From Fimbriimonas ginsengisoli (GTDB lineage: Bacteria; Armatimonadota; Fimbriimonadia; Fimbriimonadales; Fimbriimonadaceae): 34,492 nt of DNA. Within the stretch, counting starts at the first letter, position 1; each line of letters starts with the position of its first letter. The stretch is from the NCBI GenBank assembly GCA_016179045.1, contig JACOSL010000052.1, positions 1 through 34,492 on the forward strand, written 5' to 3'. The position numbers and the translations under genes are program-made. The notes beneath the pieces are model-generated. The model saw nothing but the letters and a program-made list of their open reading frames with translations, was not told where the DNA came from and did not search any database. Shown in pieces: positions 16,285-23,351 of this stretch.

Positions 16285-16290
16285 ATTCTA
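16285..16290 (-). promoter_or_regulatory. -10-like box TAGAAT for rplK
   Basis: Minus-strand TAGAAT, 55 bases before the rplK ATG. An identical hexamer precedes the HAD gene at 24098-24093. The -35 region is weak. Confidence 0.4.
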
Positions 16291-16372
16291 CCTCAGGGGA
16301 TTAGCGGCCAATCCGGGCGACTACCTCCCCGAGCCCCTCCCGTCAAGGGAAGGGTGGATCGTGCGTCCTCCT

Positions 16373-16420
16373 AGGCCAGGCAACGCCACGCAAGGCCACT
16401 GTAAAGCCATTGCGGAGCGC
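16373..16420 (+). repeat. GCAAAGCCAC-type dispersed repeat, copy 2
   Basis: An imperfect array of the same kind as at 8868 and 29946, containing GCCACGCAAGGCCAC and TGTAAAGCC. It occupies part of the gap between rplK and the E2 gene; the rest of that gap (16291-16372) shows nothing recognisable. Confidence 0.5.
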
Positions 16421-16466
16421 CATGGCGCACCCGCCTGTGCCAAACTACAGACTCGAAACCCAAGCG

Positions 16467-17639
16467 ATGCCAATCCTCTCCGTCCGCATTCCCCAGATCG
16501 GCGAGGGCCTGCAGGAGGCCCGGCTCGTCGCCGTGCTCAAGCAGCCCGGCGAGCGCGTGCGGCGCGATGAGCCCATCTACCAGATGGAGACCGACAAGGC
16601 GGTCATGGACGTCGAATCGCCCTACGAGGGCGTGCTGACCGAGTGGATGGCGCCCGTCGATTCGGTGCTGCCGATCGGAGGCGAGGTCGCGCGCATGGAA
16701 GTGGCGGACGGCGTGCAGGAAGCGCCCGCCCCCGCTCACGGCGCGCCCGCCCCCCAAGCCGCCCCCGTCACGACAACCGCTAGCCCCGCCGCCGGCGCGC
16801 GCAACGCCAACATTCCGCCCCGGACCCGCGCCTACGCCAAAGAAAAGGGCCTAACCGACGATCAGTTGGCGCAAATCAATGCCCCGACCGGCAAGCTGAT
16901 GCCCGCCGACATCGATGCCTTCCTCTCCGCCGCGCCGGCCCCGTCCCGGGGCGGCGCGTTCGACGAAACCCCGCTCTCGCAAAAGCAGCGCGTGCTTTCC
17001 TCGCGGCTCGTGCGCGGCAACCAGCTCTGCGTGCCGGGCACGATCAGCTGCGCGATGAACTGGGAGCCGATCGCCGCGCTGCGCGAAGCATTCCGAGCCA
17101 AGGGGGGCGAATTCCAGCCTTCGTCCTTCACGATGTTCGCCTATGCCGTCGCCCAGGCGCTCAAGGAGTTTCCCGCCTTCCGCTCGGCGATGGCGGGCGA
17201 TTCGGCGATCCGCACTTACCACCATGCCCAGCTTGGCATCGCGGTGAGCCTGCCAGGCGACGAGCTCGTGACCGCTGTGATCAATCGCGCCGACGCCCTC
17301 GATTGGCGCGAGTTCGCCCAGGCGGCCAAGGCGAGCATCGACGCGGCCCGCGAGGGCCGCGACCAGGTGACGGAGGCGACCACGATCTCGCTCACCAACA
17401 TGCAGAGCTTTGCCCTCCGCGACGCGGTGCCGGTGGTGGTGCCCCCCGCGGTGGCGACCCTGTTCCTCGGCGAGGTCTACAGCGGCCTGGCCCAGGATGC
17501 CGACCAGCCCAAGCTGCAAAAGATGGCGAACCTCGCCCTGACCTTCGACCACCGCGTCGTGAACGGGGTGGGCGCGGCAAACTTCCTCAACGCGGTCCGC
17601 GCGCGATGCGAGCGCGTCGGCGAGCTGATCCAGCCGTGA
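16467..17639 (+). CDS. 2-oxoacid dehydrogenase complex E2 (lipoyl acyltransferase)
   Basis: A 390-residue E2 subunit that carries acyl groups on a lipoyl arm and passes them to CoA. A lipoyl domain (1-80) has the swinging lysine K44 in METDKAVMDVESP. A Pro/Ala linker leads to a peripheral-subunit binding domain (about 112-150, RTRAYAKEKGL...GKLMPADIDAFL) and the catalytic domain. The catalytic motif reads DHRVVNG (H362), with Asn where the usual HxxxDG motif has Asp. The frame is open to 16410, but MPILSVRIPQIGEG is the normal start. It overlaps the next gene by four bases. No E1 or E3 gene is close. The neighbouring leucine-pathway genes suggest a branched-chain complex, but pyruvate is not excluded. 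Confidence 0.8.
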   Translation: MPILSVRIPQIGEGLQEARLVAVLKQPGERVRRDEPIYQMETDKAVMDVESPYEGVLTEWMAPVDSVLPIGGEVARMEVADGVQEAPAPAHGAPAPQAAPVTTTASPAAGARNANIPPRTRAYAKEKGLTDDQLAQINAPTGKLMPADIDAFLSAAPAPSRGGAFDETPLSQKQRVLSSRLVRGNQLCVPGTISCAMNWEPIAALREAFRAKGGEFQPSSFTMFAYAVAQALKEFPAFRSAMAGDSAIRTYHHAQLGIAVSLPGDELVTAVINRADALDWREFAQAAKASIDAAREGRDQVTEATTISLTNMQSFALRDAVPVVVPPAVATLFLGEVYSGLAQDADQPKLQKMANLALTFDHRVVNGVGAANFLNAVRARCERVGELIQP

Positions 17640-18334
17640 AGCCGCTCATCGGGATCACGATCGACTCGCAGGGGCAGCCCGACAACGAGCGCACCCTCGG
17701 CAAGCTCAGCCTCAACTGGAACTACGCGGAGGTGATCGCGCAGGCGGGCGGCTTGCCGATGCTGATCCCGCCGTCGGCGGATATGGAAGAGGTGGCGCGG
17801 CGCATCGACGGGTGGCTCATTCCGGGCGGGGCCGATATCGACGCCGCCCGCTTTGGCGAGCCCAACCATCCAAAGGCGGACCTGCAAGACCCGTCGCGGT
17901 TCGAAGCGGAAGAGCGGCTGTACCGCTCGCTCGACCCCGATACCCCCGTGCTCGGCATCTGCTACGGCTGCCAGTTCCTGAACATCGTGCGCGGCGGCTC
18001 GCTGATCCAGCACCTGCCCGACGAGGTGGGCCATGAGCGGCATACAGGGGGCACGGTCGAAGAACTCGCCCTTACCGGAGGCAAGCTAGCCGCGATCGCG
18101 CCGAAGGCGACCGGGCGCAGCTACCATCATCAGGCGGTAGGCCGAGTCGGCGCGGGCCTCGAGGTCACCGCCAAGGCGGAGGACGGCACGGTCGAAGCCC
18201 TCGAAGCGAGCGACCGGCCGTGGATGCTCGCGGTGCAATGGCATCCCGAGCGCAGCCTGGACGATCCGCTCAACAAGCGGCTGTTCGAGGAGTTCGTGGC
18301 CGCCGCCCGCCGCTACCGGGAGGCGAAGGGCTGA
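17636..18334 (+). CDS. Class I glutamine amidotransferase-like peptidase C26 (gamma-glutamyl hydrolase family)
   Basis: A 232-residue cytosolic enzyme. It starts VKPLIGITID and has LIPGGADID (about 61-69), the nucleophile elbow GICYG with C109, and the catalytic His and Glu in QWHPE (H203, E205). This matches PuuD-type gamma-glutamyl-GABA hydrolases and related peptidase C26 proteins, which cleave gamma-glutamyl amides. The frame is open far upstream to 17303, but that part is antiphase to the E2 gene. GTG 17636 overlaps the E2 TGA as GTGA, so translation is coupled. The end overlaps the biotin carrier gene by four bases. The physiological substrate is not clear from the context. Confidence 0.8.
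   Translation: MKPLIGITIDSQGQPDNERTLGKLSLNWNYAEVIAQAGGLPMLIPPSADMEEVARRIDGWLIPGGADIDAARFGEPNHPKADLQDPSRFEAEERLYRSLDPDTPVLGICYGCQFLNIVRGGSLIQHLPDEVGHERHTGGTVEELALTGGKLAAIAPKATGRSYHHQAVGRVGAGLEVTAKAEDGTVEALEASDRPWMLAVQWHPERSLDDPLNKRLFEEFVAAARRYREAKG
18318..18323 (+). promoter_or_regulatory. Shine-Dalgarno GGGAGG deciding a CTG start
   Basis: GGGAGG lies 7 bases before CTG 18331. No ATG, GTG or TTG lies at suitable spacing, so this site points to CTG as the initiation codon of the biotin carrier gene. Confidence 0.5.
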
Positions 18335-18774
18335 AGCGCTTTGTCGACGGCGGGCCGGTCGAATTTCCCGATAGCGCGGCCGAGATCACCTCGTCGGGCG
18401 ACCGCCTCTACGTGCGCACGCCGGAGGGCACCCATTCGGCAGTCGCGGTTCGCGATGGGGAGCGGGTCCTAGTCTCGTATCTCGGACGCCAGTGGGTGGT
18501 GGAGACCAAGCAGCGCCGGGTGCGTGCGGCGGCGGCTGGCGGCGGGGCCGAACTCTACGCTCCGATGCCAGGCCAGGTCGTGGAAGTGATTGCCCGCGAG
18601 GGCGATAAGGTGGCGCGAGGCGCGAAGCTGCTCGTGATCGAGGCGATGAAGACCCAGCAGACCTTCACCGCCCCGTTCGACGGCCTCGTGAAGCGGTTGC
18701 CGGTGGCGAAGGGCCAGCAGGTCGCCGAGGGCGCGCTGCTTGCCCTGCTCGAGCCCGAGGCGACGGGGGCGTGA
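18331..18774 (+). CDS. Biotin carboxyl carrier protein domain, probable CTG start
   Basis: A 147-residue protein with a C-terminal biotinyl domain (about 74-142). LYAPMPGQVVEV, EGDKVARGAKLLVIEAMKTQQ with biotinyl-lysine K107, and APFDGLVKRL are the conserved elements. The lipoyl/biotinyl hairpin carries biotin for acyl-CoA carboxylases, probably methylcrotonyl-CoA carboxylase given the HMG-CoA lyase gene downstream. Residues 1-70 form an extra beta-rich part also seen in carrier subunits of such enzymes. The frame is open to 18220, but those residues are antiphase to the peptidase gene. CTG 18331 overlaps the previous TGA as CTGA and has GGGAGG 7 bases upstream. The carboxylase subunits themselves are not in the window. 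Confidence 0.75.
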   Translation: MKRFVDGGPVEFPDSAAEITSSGDRLYVRTPEGTHSAVAVRDGERVLVSYLGRQWVVETKQRRVRAAAAGGGAELYAPMPGQVVEVIAREGDKVARGAKLLVIEAMKTQQTFTAPFDGLVKRLPVAKGQQVAEGALLALLEPEATGA

Positions 18775-19670
18775 TCCGCATCGTCGAGGTCGGCCCGCGC
18801 GACGGCCTTCAAAACGAGGCGACGCCCATCCCGACCGAGCGCAAGGCCGCCTTCATCCGGGCGCTTGCCGCCGCCGGGCTCAAGGAGATAGAGGCGACCA
18901 GCTTCGTCTCCCCGAAATGGGTGCCGCAGTTGGGAGATGCAGCCGAACTGCTCGCGCGGCTCGTGCCGCCGCCGGCGCTGCTCTCGGCTCTCGTGCCGAA
19001 CATGAAGGGCCTCGAACGTGCGCTGGAGACGAGCATCGAGCGCATAGCCCTCTTCACCGCCGCCAGCGACGCGTTCACCCAGAAGAACATCGCGATGAGT
19101 GTGGAGGAGTCGCTGCAGGTCTTCGGCGAGGTGGCGGCGGCGTTCCGCGCCGCCCGCCCAGGCGGCTGGATTCGCGGCTATGTGAGCACCGCGTTCGAGT
19201 GTCCTTACGCGGGCCGCATCGCCCCGGCGCGGACCGTCGAAGTGGCACGGCGGCTGATTGAGATCGGGATGGACGAGGTGAGTATCGGCGACACGATCGG
19301 GGTCGCCTCGCCCCGTGAAGTTCGCGCTCTGTGTAGGGCGATGGCAGGCGAAATCCCCACCGAGAAGATTGCTTTCCACTTCCACGACACGCGCGGGACC
19401 GCGATCGCAACCGTGGCGGAGGGGCTGGCACAGGGGATAACCGCCTTCGACTCGAGCGCGGGCGGCTTGGGCGGCTGCCCTTTCGCGCCGGGGGCGGGGG
19501 GCAACCTGGCGACCGAGGACCTGATTTACTTTCTCGAACGCGAGGGCATCGCTACCGGGGTCGATCTGGCGGCTCTGGCGCATGCAAGCCTGCCGATCCT
19601 GTCGGCGCTTGGCCGAGCCCCGGTGGCAAAGGCGCAGCTTGCGGCGCTCTCCGCGTCGCCCCCCAAATAA
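18771..19670 (+). CDS. mvaB: Hydroxymethylglutaryl-CoA lyase
   Basis: A 299-residue TIM-barrel enzyme that splits HMG-CoA to acetoacetate and acetyl-CoA, the last step of leucine degradation. The family motifs are VEVGPRDGLQNE at the N-terminus, SFVSPKWVPQ, HFHDTRG (metal-binding histidines) and GGLGGCPFAPGAGGN with the catalytic Cys236. The start GTG 18771 overlaps the preceding stop (GTGA), so the gene is coupled to the biotin carrier gene. It ends inside the convergent membrane-protein gene, overlapping it by 119 bases. Together with the E2 and biotin carrier genes it suggests a leucine or branched-chain amino acid catabolic operon. Confidence 0.9.
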   Translation: MIRIVEVGPRDGLQNEATPIPTERKAAFIRALAAAGLKEIEATSFVSPKWVPQLGDAAELLARLVPPPALLSALVPNMKGLERALETSIERIALFTAASDAFTQKNIAMSVEESLQVFGEVAAAFRAARPGGWIRGYVSTAFECPYAGRIAPARTVEVARRLIEIGMDEVSIGDTIGVASPREVRALCRAMAGEIPTEKIAFHFHDTRGTAIATVAEGLAQGITAFDSSAGGLGGCPFAPGAGGNLATEDLIYFLEREGIATGVDLAALAHASLPILSALGRAPVAKAQLAALSASPPK

Positions 19671-20511
19671 CTAGCAGCAGCCCAAGGCCCGCCACCGCGA
19701 GGGTGGCGACTTTCTCGTCGCGCGTGAGCTTGAACTCGCGCCGGTTCACGATAAGCACGACCGCCCCGATCGGCAGCAACGCGGGCAATTGGGCCAGCGA
19801 CACGCCGCCGACACGAACCCCGCCTAGCAATAGCACGATCAGCAGGTAGCCGATCAAAGTCGGAACGATGACGAGCAGCGTCTCGCGCGAGCGCATACGG
19901 AAGCGGTGGATCGCCACGAAGAACGTGGCGAGGATGAAAAAATCGGCGGGGCCGACGTAGGCGAGGGTGCGCGCCCGCCCCGACTGGGGAACCGCCTCCG
20001 GCTTGGGCACCGTGTAGGCGATCTGGGCGAACTGCTCCTTGCGAGCCTGGATGAGGCGGGTGGTCGGCGCGACCGGTGTTGCCACGAGGAAGATGTCGAG
20101 AAAGGCAAGGAAGATCGCCACCGGCAAGAGCAGGTTGCGATCCTTGAGGAGTCCGGCGACTATCGCCCCGAGCCCAAGGCACCAGCAGACGAGTCCAGCC
20201 TGACCGACCGCGCCCAGGAGCGCCAGCCCCAGTCCTTGCTGCATGCGGGCGACCGCAAGGGCGCACACGATGTGGGTGATCGCGCCCGCCCCAAGCAGCA
20301 TGCCCGCCGAGCGCAGCCCCCAGGGATGAGCGGCGCCTCGATAAAGAGCCAGGATGGGCGCGGCGACGAAGACGGCGGAGACGAGGAGGCTCGCCGTTAC
20401 AAGAAAGCTGGTCGGCACGGGCAGGAACCCGATCGCAACTCGGAGCAAAGCGAGTCCGCCTAGCACGAGCGCGAAATCGCGCAGCTCCGCCTGGGGGCGC
20501 TTGTCAGACAA
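19552..20511 (-). CDS. Polytopic membrane protein of unknown function
   Basis: A 319-residue protein with about eight hydrophobic helices (for example LVLGGLALLRVAIGFLPV, SFLVTASLLVSAVFVAAPILAL and a C-terminal VATLAVAGLGLLLVIWG). No transporter or enzyme family is recognised. A much longer in-frame ORF runs upstream to 20793, but that part is antiphase to the glycosyltransferase. TTG 20511 is chosen because AAAGGAG lies 8 bases upstream and it overlaps the glycosyltransferase stop. The last 30 or so residues are Pro-rich and lie over the convergent HMG-CoA lyase gene. It is the last gene of a five-gene minus-strand operon; a role in membrane-lipid glycosylation beside the GT4 gene is a guess. 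Confidence 0.75.
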   Translation of the reverse strand: MSDKRPQAELRDFALVLGGLALLRVAIGFLPVPTSFLVTASLLVSAVFVAAPILALYRGAAHPWGLRSAGMLLGAGAITHIVCALAVARMQQGLGLALLGAVGQAGLVCWCLGLGAIVAGLLKDRNLLLPVAIFLAFLDIFLVATPVAPTTRLIQARKEQFAQIAYTVPKPEAVPQSGRARTLAYVGPADFFILATFFVAIHRFRMRSRETLLVIVPTLIGYLLIVLLLGGVRVGGVSLAQLPALLPIGAVVLIVNRREFKLTRDEKVATLAVAGLGLLLVIWGATRRAPQAAPLPPGLGQAPTGSAGLHAPEPPDRPR

Positions 20512-21688
20512 GAACGGCGCTCCTTTCGGTCCGCTCCCTCGACTCGATCGCCCGGCGATAAGACTCCACCACCAACTCCGCCATTCGCTCGGGGCCTTGA
20601 TCCCGCGCCGTTCGGCGCGCGCCTTCGGCGAGCGTGGCGTGGAGCGTGTCGTCCCCAAGCACATCGAGCACGCGCGAGGCGAGGGTGCGGGCATCGGCCC
20701 GAACGAGAAACCCGTTTTCGCCGGGCCGAATCCATTCGCCCGCGCCGCCGCCCGCCGCCACCACCGCGGGCACGCCGTAGTTGAACGCCTCAAGCACGAC
20801 CAGCCCCTGCGTTTCGGTTAGCGAGGTGAACAGAAAAAGATCGGCCGCCGCGTAATAGAGGTCCACGTCCGCCCGGGGCACGAGGCCGACGAAGCGGACC
20901 CGGTCGCCGATGCCCAGGTCGCGCGCGATTCGGGCGCATTCGGCCCGATAGGATCCGTCGCCTACCAGCCAAAGACGCAGATTTGGGTCCTGGCGGAAAG
21001 CCGAAGCGGCGGCGGCAAACAGCAGGTCGAGGTTCTTCTCGGCGGCGAGGCGGCCAACATACAGGAGAACGCGCTGCTCGGGGGGGATTCCGAGCTGCAT
21101 CCTTGCCTCGGCCCGCTCGTGAGGGGCGCCTCTTGCCACGCCGGTCGGGACCACATCGATCGGCGTGTGAACGGCATGGCGGCGCAGCCAGCGGGAAGCG
21201 GCGTCGCTCGGCGTTATCACCCGGTCGACGCGGCTGTAATAGAAGTTCGTATGCTTGGCGATCCGGTACCGGACGTATCGTCGCGGAAAAAGCGGGATGT
21301 AATGCGCGTACCGGTCGTAGAGCGTGTGGTAGGTGGAAACGATGGGCAAATCGTGCGATTCGGCCCAGCGAAGACCGACCAGGCCGATCGTGAACGGCGT
21401 GTGGGTGTGGATGACGTCGAACTGCCGCCTGCGAAACCTCAGCAGCATGCGGTAGAAGGGCGGCACCGCAAGCGGGTAGCCCTTCGACCAGGGCATTTCC
21501 AGCGCGCGGAAGCGGTACACGTTGGGATCGGGGTCGCGGTAGCGCGGGTATGCGGTAGTGAACAGGTGCACGCTGTGGCCCTGGTTGCGAAGCTCACGGA
21601 TGAGAGCGTCGATGCTGACGCTGACGCCGTTAAGGATAGGGAGCGCGCTGTCGGAGAAGATTGCGATCCGCAATCTCTCGTCGGCCAA
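20504..21688 (-). CDS. GT4-family glycosyltransferase
   Basis: A 394-residue GT-B fold retaining glycosyltransferase. The N-terminal domain starts LRIAIFSDSALPILNGVSVSI (glycine-rich loop) and has DVIHTHTPFTIGLVGL; the C-terminal domain has VLLYVGRLAAEKNLDLL and the EX7E motif in TETQGLVVLE. Relatives include diacylglycerol glucosyl- and mannosyltransferases such as PimB-type enzymes acting at the inner membrane. It starts with TTG 21688, preceded by a strong GGAGGAG with 5 bases spacing, and begins 2 bases after the HTH gene. It overlaps the polytopic membrane protein by 8 bases. The acceptor is not identified; a glycolipid product would suit the membrane partner. Confidence 0.85.
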   Translation of the reverse strand: MADERLRIAIFSDSALPILNGVSVSIDALIRELRNQGHSVHLFTTAYPRYRDPDPNVYRFRALEMPWSKGYPLAVPPFYRMLLRFRRRQFDVIHTHTPFTIGLVGLRWAESHDLPIVSTYHTLYDRYAHYIPLFPRRYVRYRIAKHTNFYYSRVDRVITPSDAASRWLRRHAVHTPIDVVPTGVARGAPHERAEARMQLGIPPEQRVLLYVGRLAAEKNLDLLFAAAASAFRQDPNLRLWLVGDGSYRAECARIARDLGIGDRVRFVGLVPRADVDLYYAAADLFLFTSLTETQGLVVLEAFNYGVPAVVAAGGGAGEWIRPGENGFLVRADARTLASRVLDVLGDDTLHATLAEGARRTARDQGPERMAELVVESYRRAIESRERTERSAVLV

Positions 21689-21690
21689 CG

Positions 21691-22341
21691 CTACTCCTCC
21701 GGGAATCTGCCGTGCTCTTCCACGAACCGCACGATGTGGCTAAGCCTGAATCGCCTCTGCCCGCCGATGGTTCGGTGGTGGGCCAGCCAGTTCCGGTTCG
21801 TATATCGCCGCACGGTGGCGGGGCAAACTCCAAGCAGGCGGCTTGCCTCCTCCAGGCTCAGCTCGGGATCGAGCAGGCGACGGATGAGATCGTGGCGCGA
21901 CTCTTTGAATTCGCCGCCGTAGTAGTTCGCGGTCACCGAATCGTCGAAGAAACCGCACAGGAAAACGATGTTGCGCGGCACCGCTTCCCAGACCTCGCGC
22001 AATTCGGGATCGATCGTATTCTCCGCCTTTTGGCCGGGTTTGCGCCGAGGGCGGGGCGCGCTCATCTCGGTCTTGCGGAACCGCTGGCGCTTGGCCGGGC
22101 GGCCATCGAGCCCCTCCGGCGCTTTGCGAAGCTCTTCTTGGGTGAGGTACTCGCGGATCGTGTTGATCGCGAGATTGTCTTGCGGAATCTCGGTGGGAAC
22201 TTCCGGCGCAACTGGCCGGGTGTCGAGAAAGGCTTTCTCGATGTAGGCGAGGGGGTCGAAGTCTTCCGTGTGCGAGCGCATCCGTTCCTCGTCGGCCTTA
22301 TATGGGACGACCTTACGATTGTGACTCAAATTTGGCCTCAC
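21691..22341 (-). CDS. Helix-turn-helix DNA-binding protein
   Basis: A 216-residue protein. The C-terminal 60 residues look like a MerR/excisionase-type HTH: LSLEEASRLLGVCPATVRRYTNRNWLAHHRT forms two helices with the characteristic turn, followed by the wing residues GGQRRFR and a HIVRFVEEHGR helix. The first 100 residues are charged, with no recognised domain and a basic RPAKRQRFRKTEM...RPRRKPGQK stretch. The middle LREVWEAVPRNIVFLCGFFDDSVTANYYG is unassigned. GTG 22341 overlaps the queA stop as GTGA; ATG 22281 is an alternative. It lies between queA and the glycosyltransferase in one overlapping operon and may regulate the cluster, but no target is known. Confidence 0.7.
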   Translation of the reverse strand: MRPNLSHNRKVVPYKADEERMRSHTEDFDPLAYIEKAFLDTRPVAPEVPTEIPQDNLAINTIREYLTQEELRKAPEGLDGRPAKRQRFRKTEMSAPRPRRKPGQKAENTIDPELREVWEAVPRNIVFLCGFFDDSVTANYYGGEFKESRHDLIRRLLDPELSLEEASRLLGVCPATVRRYTNRNWLAHHRTIGGQRRFRLSHIVRFVEEHGRFPEE

Positions 22342-23351
22342 AAGACGAGCATTGCGTCGCCAAAACTCAAAAATCGGTACTCCCGTTCGAGCGCCTCTTT
22401 ATAAGCCCGCCTTAGAGGGGCTTGACCCGCGAGCGCGGCGACCATCATCAGCATCGTTGTCCGTGGCATGTGGAAGTTGGTGAACGCTCCATCTACGATT
22501 TGGAAGCGGTGGCCGGGGCGGATGAACAGCCGCGTCACCTTTTCACCCGCCTCCACCTGACGAGGCCCTGACGCGAAGCTCTCTAGCGTTCTCACCGTCG
22601 TGGTGCCGACCGCGACTATCCGACCCTTGCACTTGGCGATGGCTTCAGCGGTTGCTTCGGGCAGCGAGCAACGCTCGCCGTGCATAGCGTGGTCGTCGAG
22701 GTGCTGGGTGTCCACCCGGCGAAACGTGTCGAGACCGACATCGAGCGTCACGCTCGCGACGCGGACGCCCTTGGCACGGATTTCATCCAGAAGGTCGGCG
22801 GTGAAGTGGAGGCCGGCGGTCGGGGCGGCGGCGCTGCCGGGCGTGCAGGCGTAAACCGTCTGGTAGCGCTCGGGGTCATCGAGCCGGGCGTGAACGTAGG
22901 GTGGCAGCGGCACGCTTCCCGCTTCGGCAAGGCGGACGGCCAGGTCGGTCGCCGAGGCGAACTGAATTTCACGGAGCCCGGCGCCAAGCGGCGCAAGAAT
23001 CTCGGCGCTCAGGCCGCTGCCGAATTCGATGACCGCCCCTTGTCGTAACCGCCGTCCGGGCTTGACGAGAGCCCGAAACCGTCCGCCGCCCAGATCGGTG
23101 AGAACCAGCGCCTGCGCCTGCGCTCCGGTTGGCCTGTGGCCAAGTAGCCGCAAAGCACTTACCCGGGTGTCGTTGACCACGAGCAGGTCGTTCGTGCGAA
23201 GCAGCCTGGCGGTCTTGCGAAAGCGAAGATGGGCGATCGCCCCGGTCGCGCGGTCGAGGTGCAGCAAGAGCGACGAGGCGCGATCGTCGAGCGGACGCTG
23301 CGCGATCCTCTCTTCGGGCAGGTGGTAGTCGTAATCGCTCAGGAGGTCCAG
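22338..23351 (-). CDS. queA: tRNA preQ1(34) S-adenosylmethionine ribosyltransferase-isomerase QueA, probable CTG start
   Basis: About 337 residues. QueA transfers and isomerises ribose from S-adenosylmethionine to preQ1 in tRNA anticodons, making epoxyqueuosine. Signatures are SDYDYHLPEERIAQRP at the N-terminus, LLVVNDTRVSALRLLG, APTAGLHFT, TLDVGLDTFRRV, HGERCSLPEATAEAI, VGTTTVRTLES and FTNFHMPRTTMLMMV. The frame runs open to 24062, but that part is antiphase to the HAD gene. No ATG, GTG or TTG is near the expected start. CTG 23351 gives LDLLSDYDYHLP, matching the family N-terminus, and has GAGG 7 bases upstream; CTG 23342 (CTGA overlap with the HAD stop) is the alternative. Other queuosine genes are not in the window. 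Confidence 0.9.
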   Translation of the reverse strand: MDLLSDYDYHLPEERIAQRPLDDRASSLLLHLDRATGAIAHLRFRKTARLLRTNDLLVVNDTRVSALRLLGHRPTGAQAQALVLTDLGGGRFRALVKPGRRLRQGAVIEFGSGLSAEILAPLGAGLREIQFASATDLAVRLAEAGSVPLPPYVHARLDDPERYQTVYACTPGSAAAPTAGLHFTADLLDEIRAKGVRVASVTLDVGLDTFRRVDTQHLDDHAMHGERCSLPEATAEAIAKCKGRIVAVGTTTVRTLESFASGPRQVEAGEKVTRLFIRPGHRFQIVDGAFTNFHMPRTTMLMMVAALAGQAPLRRAYKEALEREYRFLSFGDAMLVL

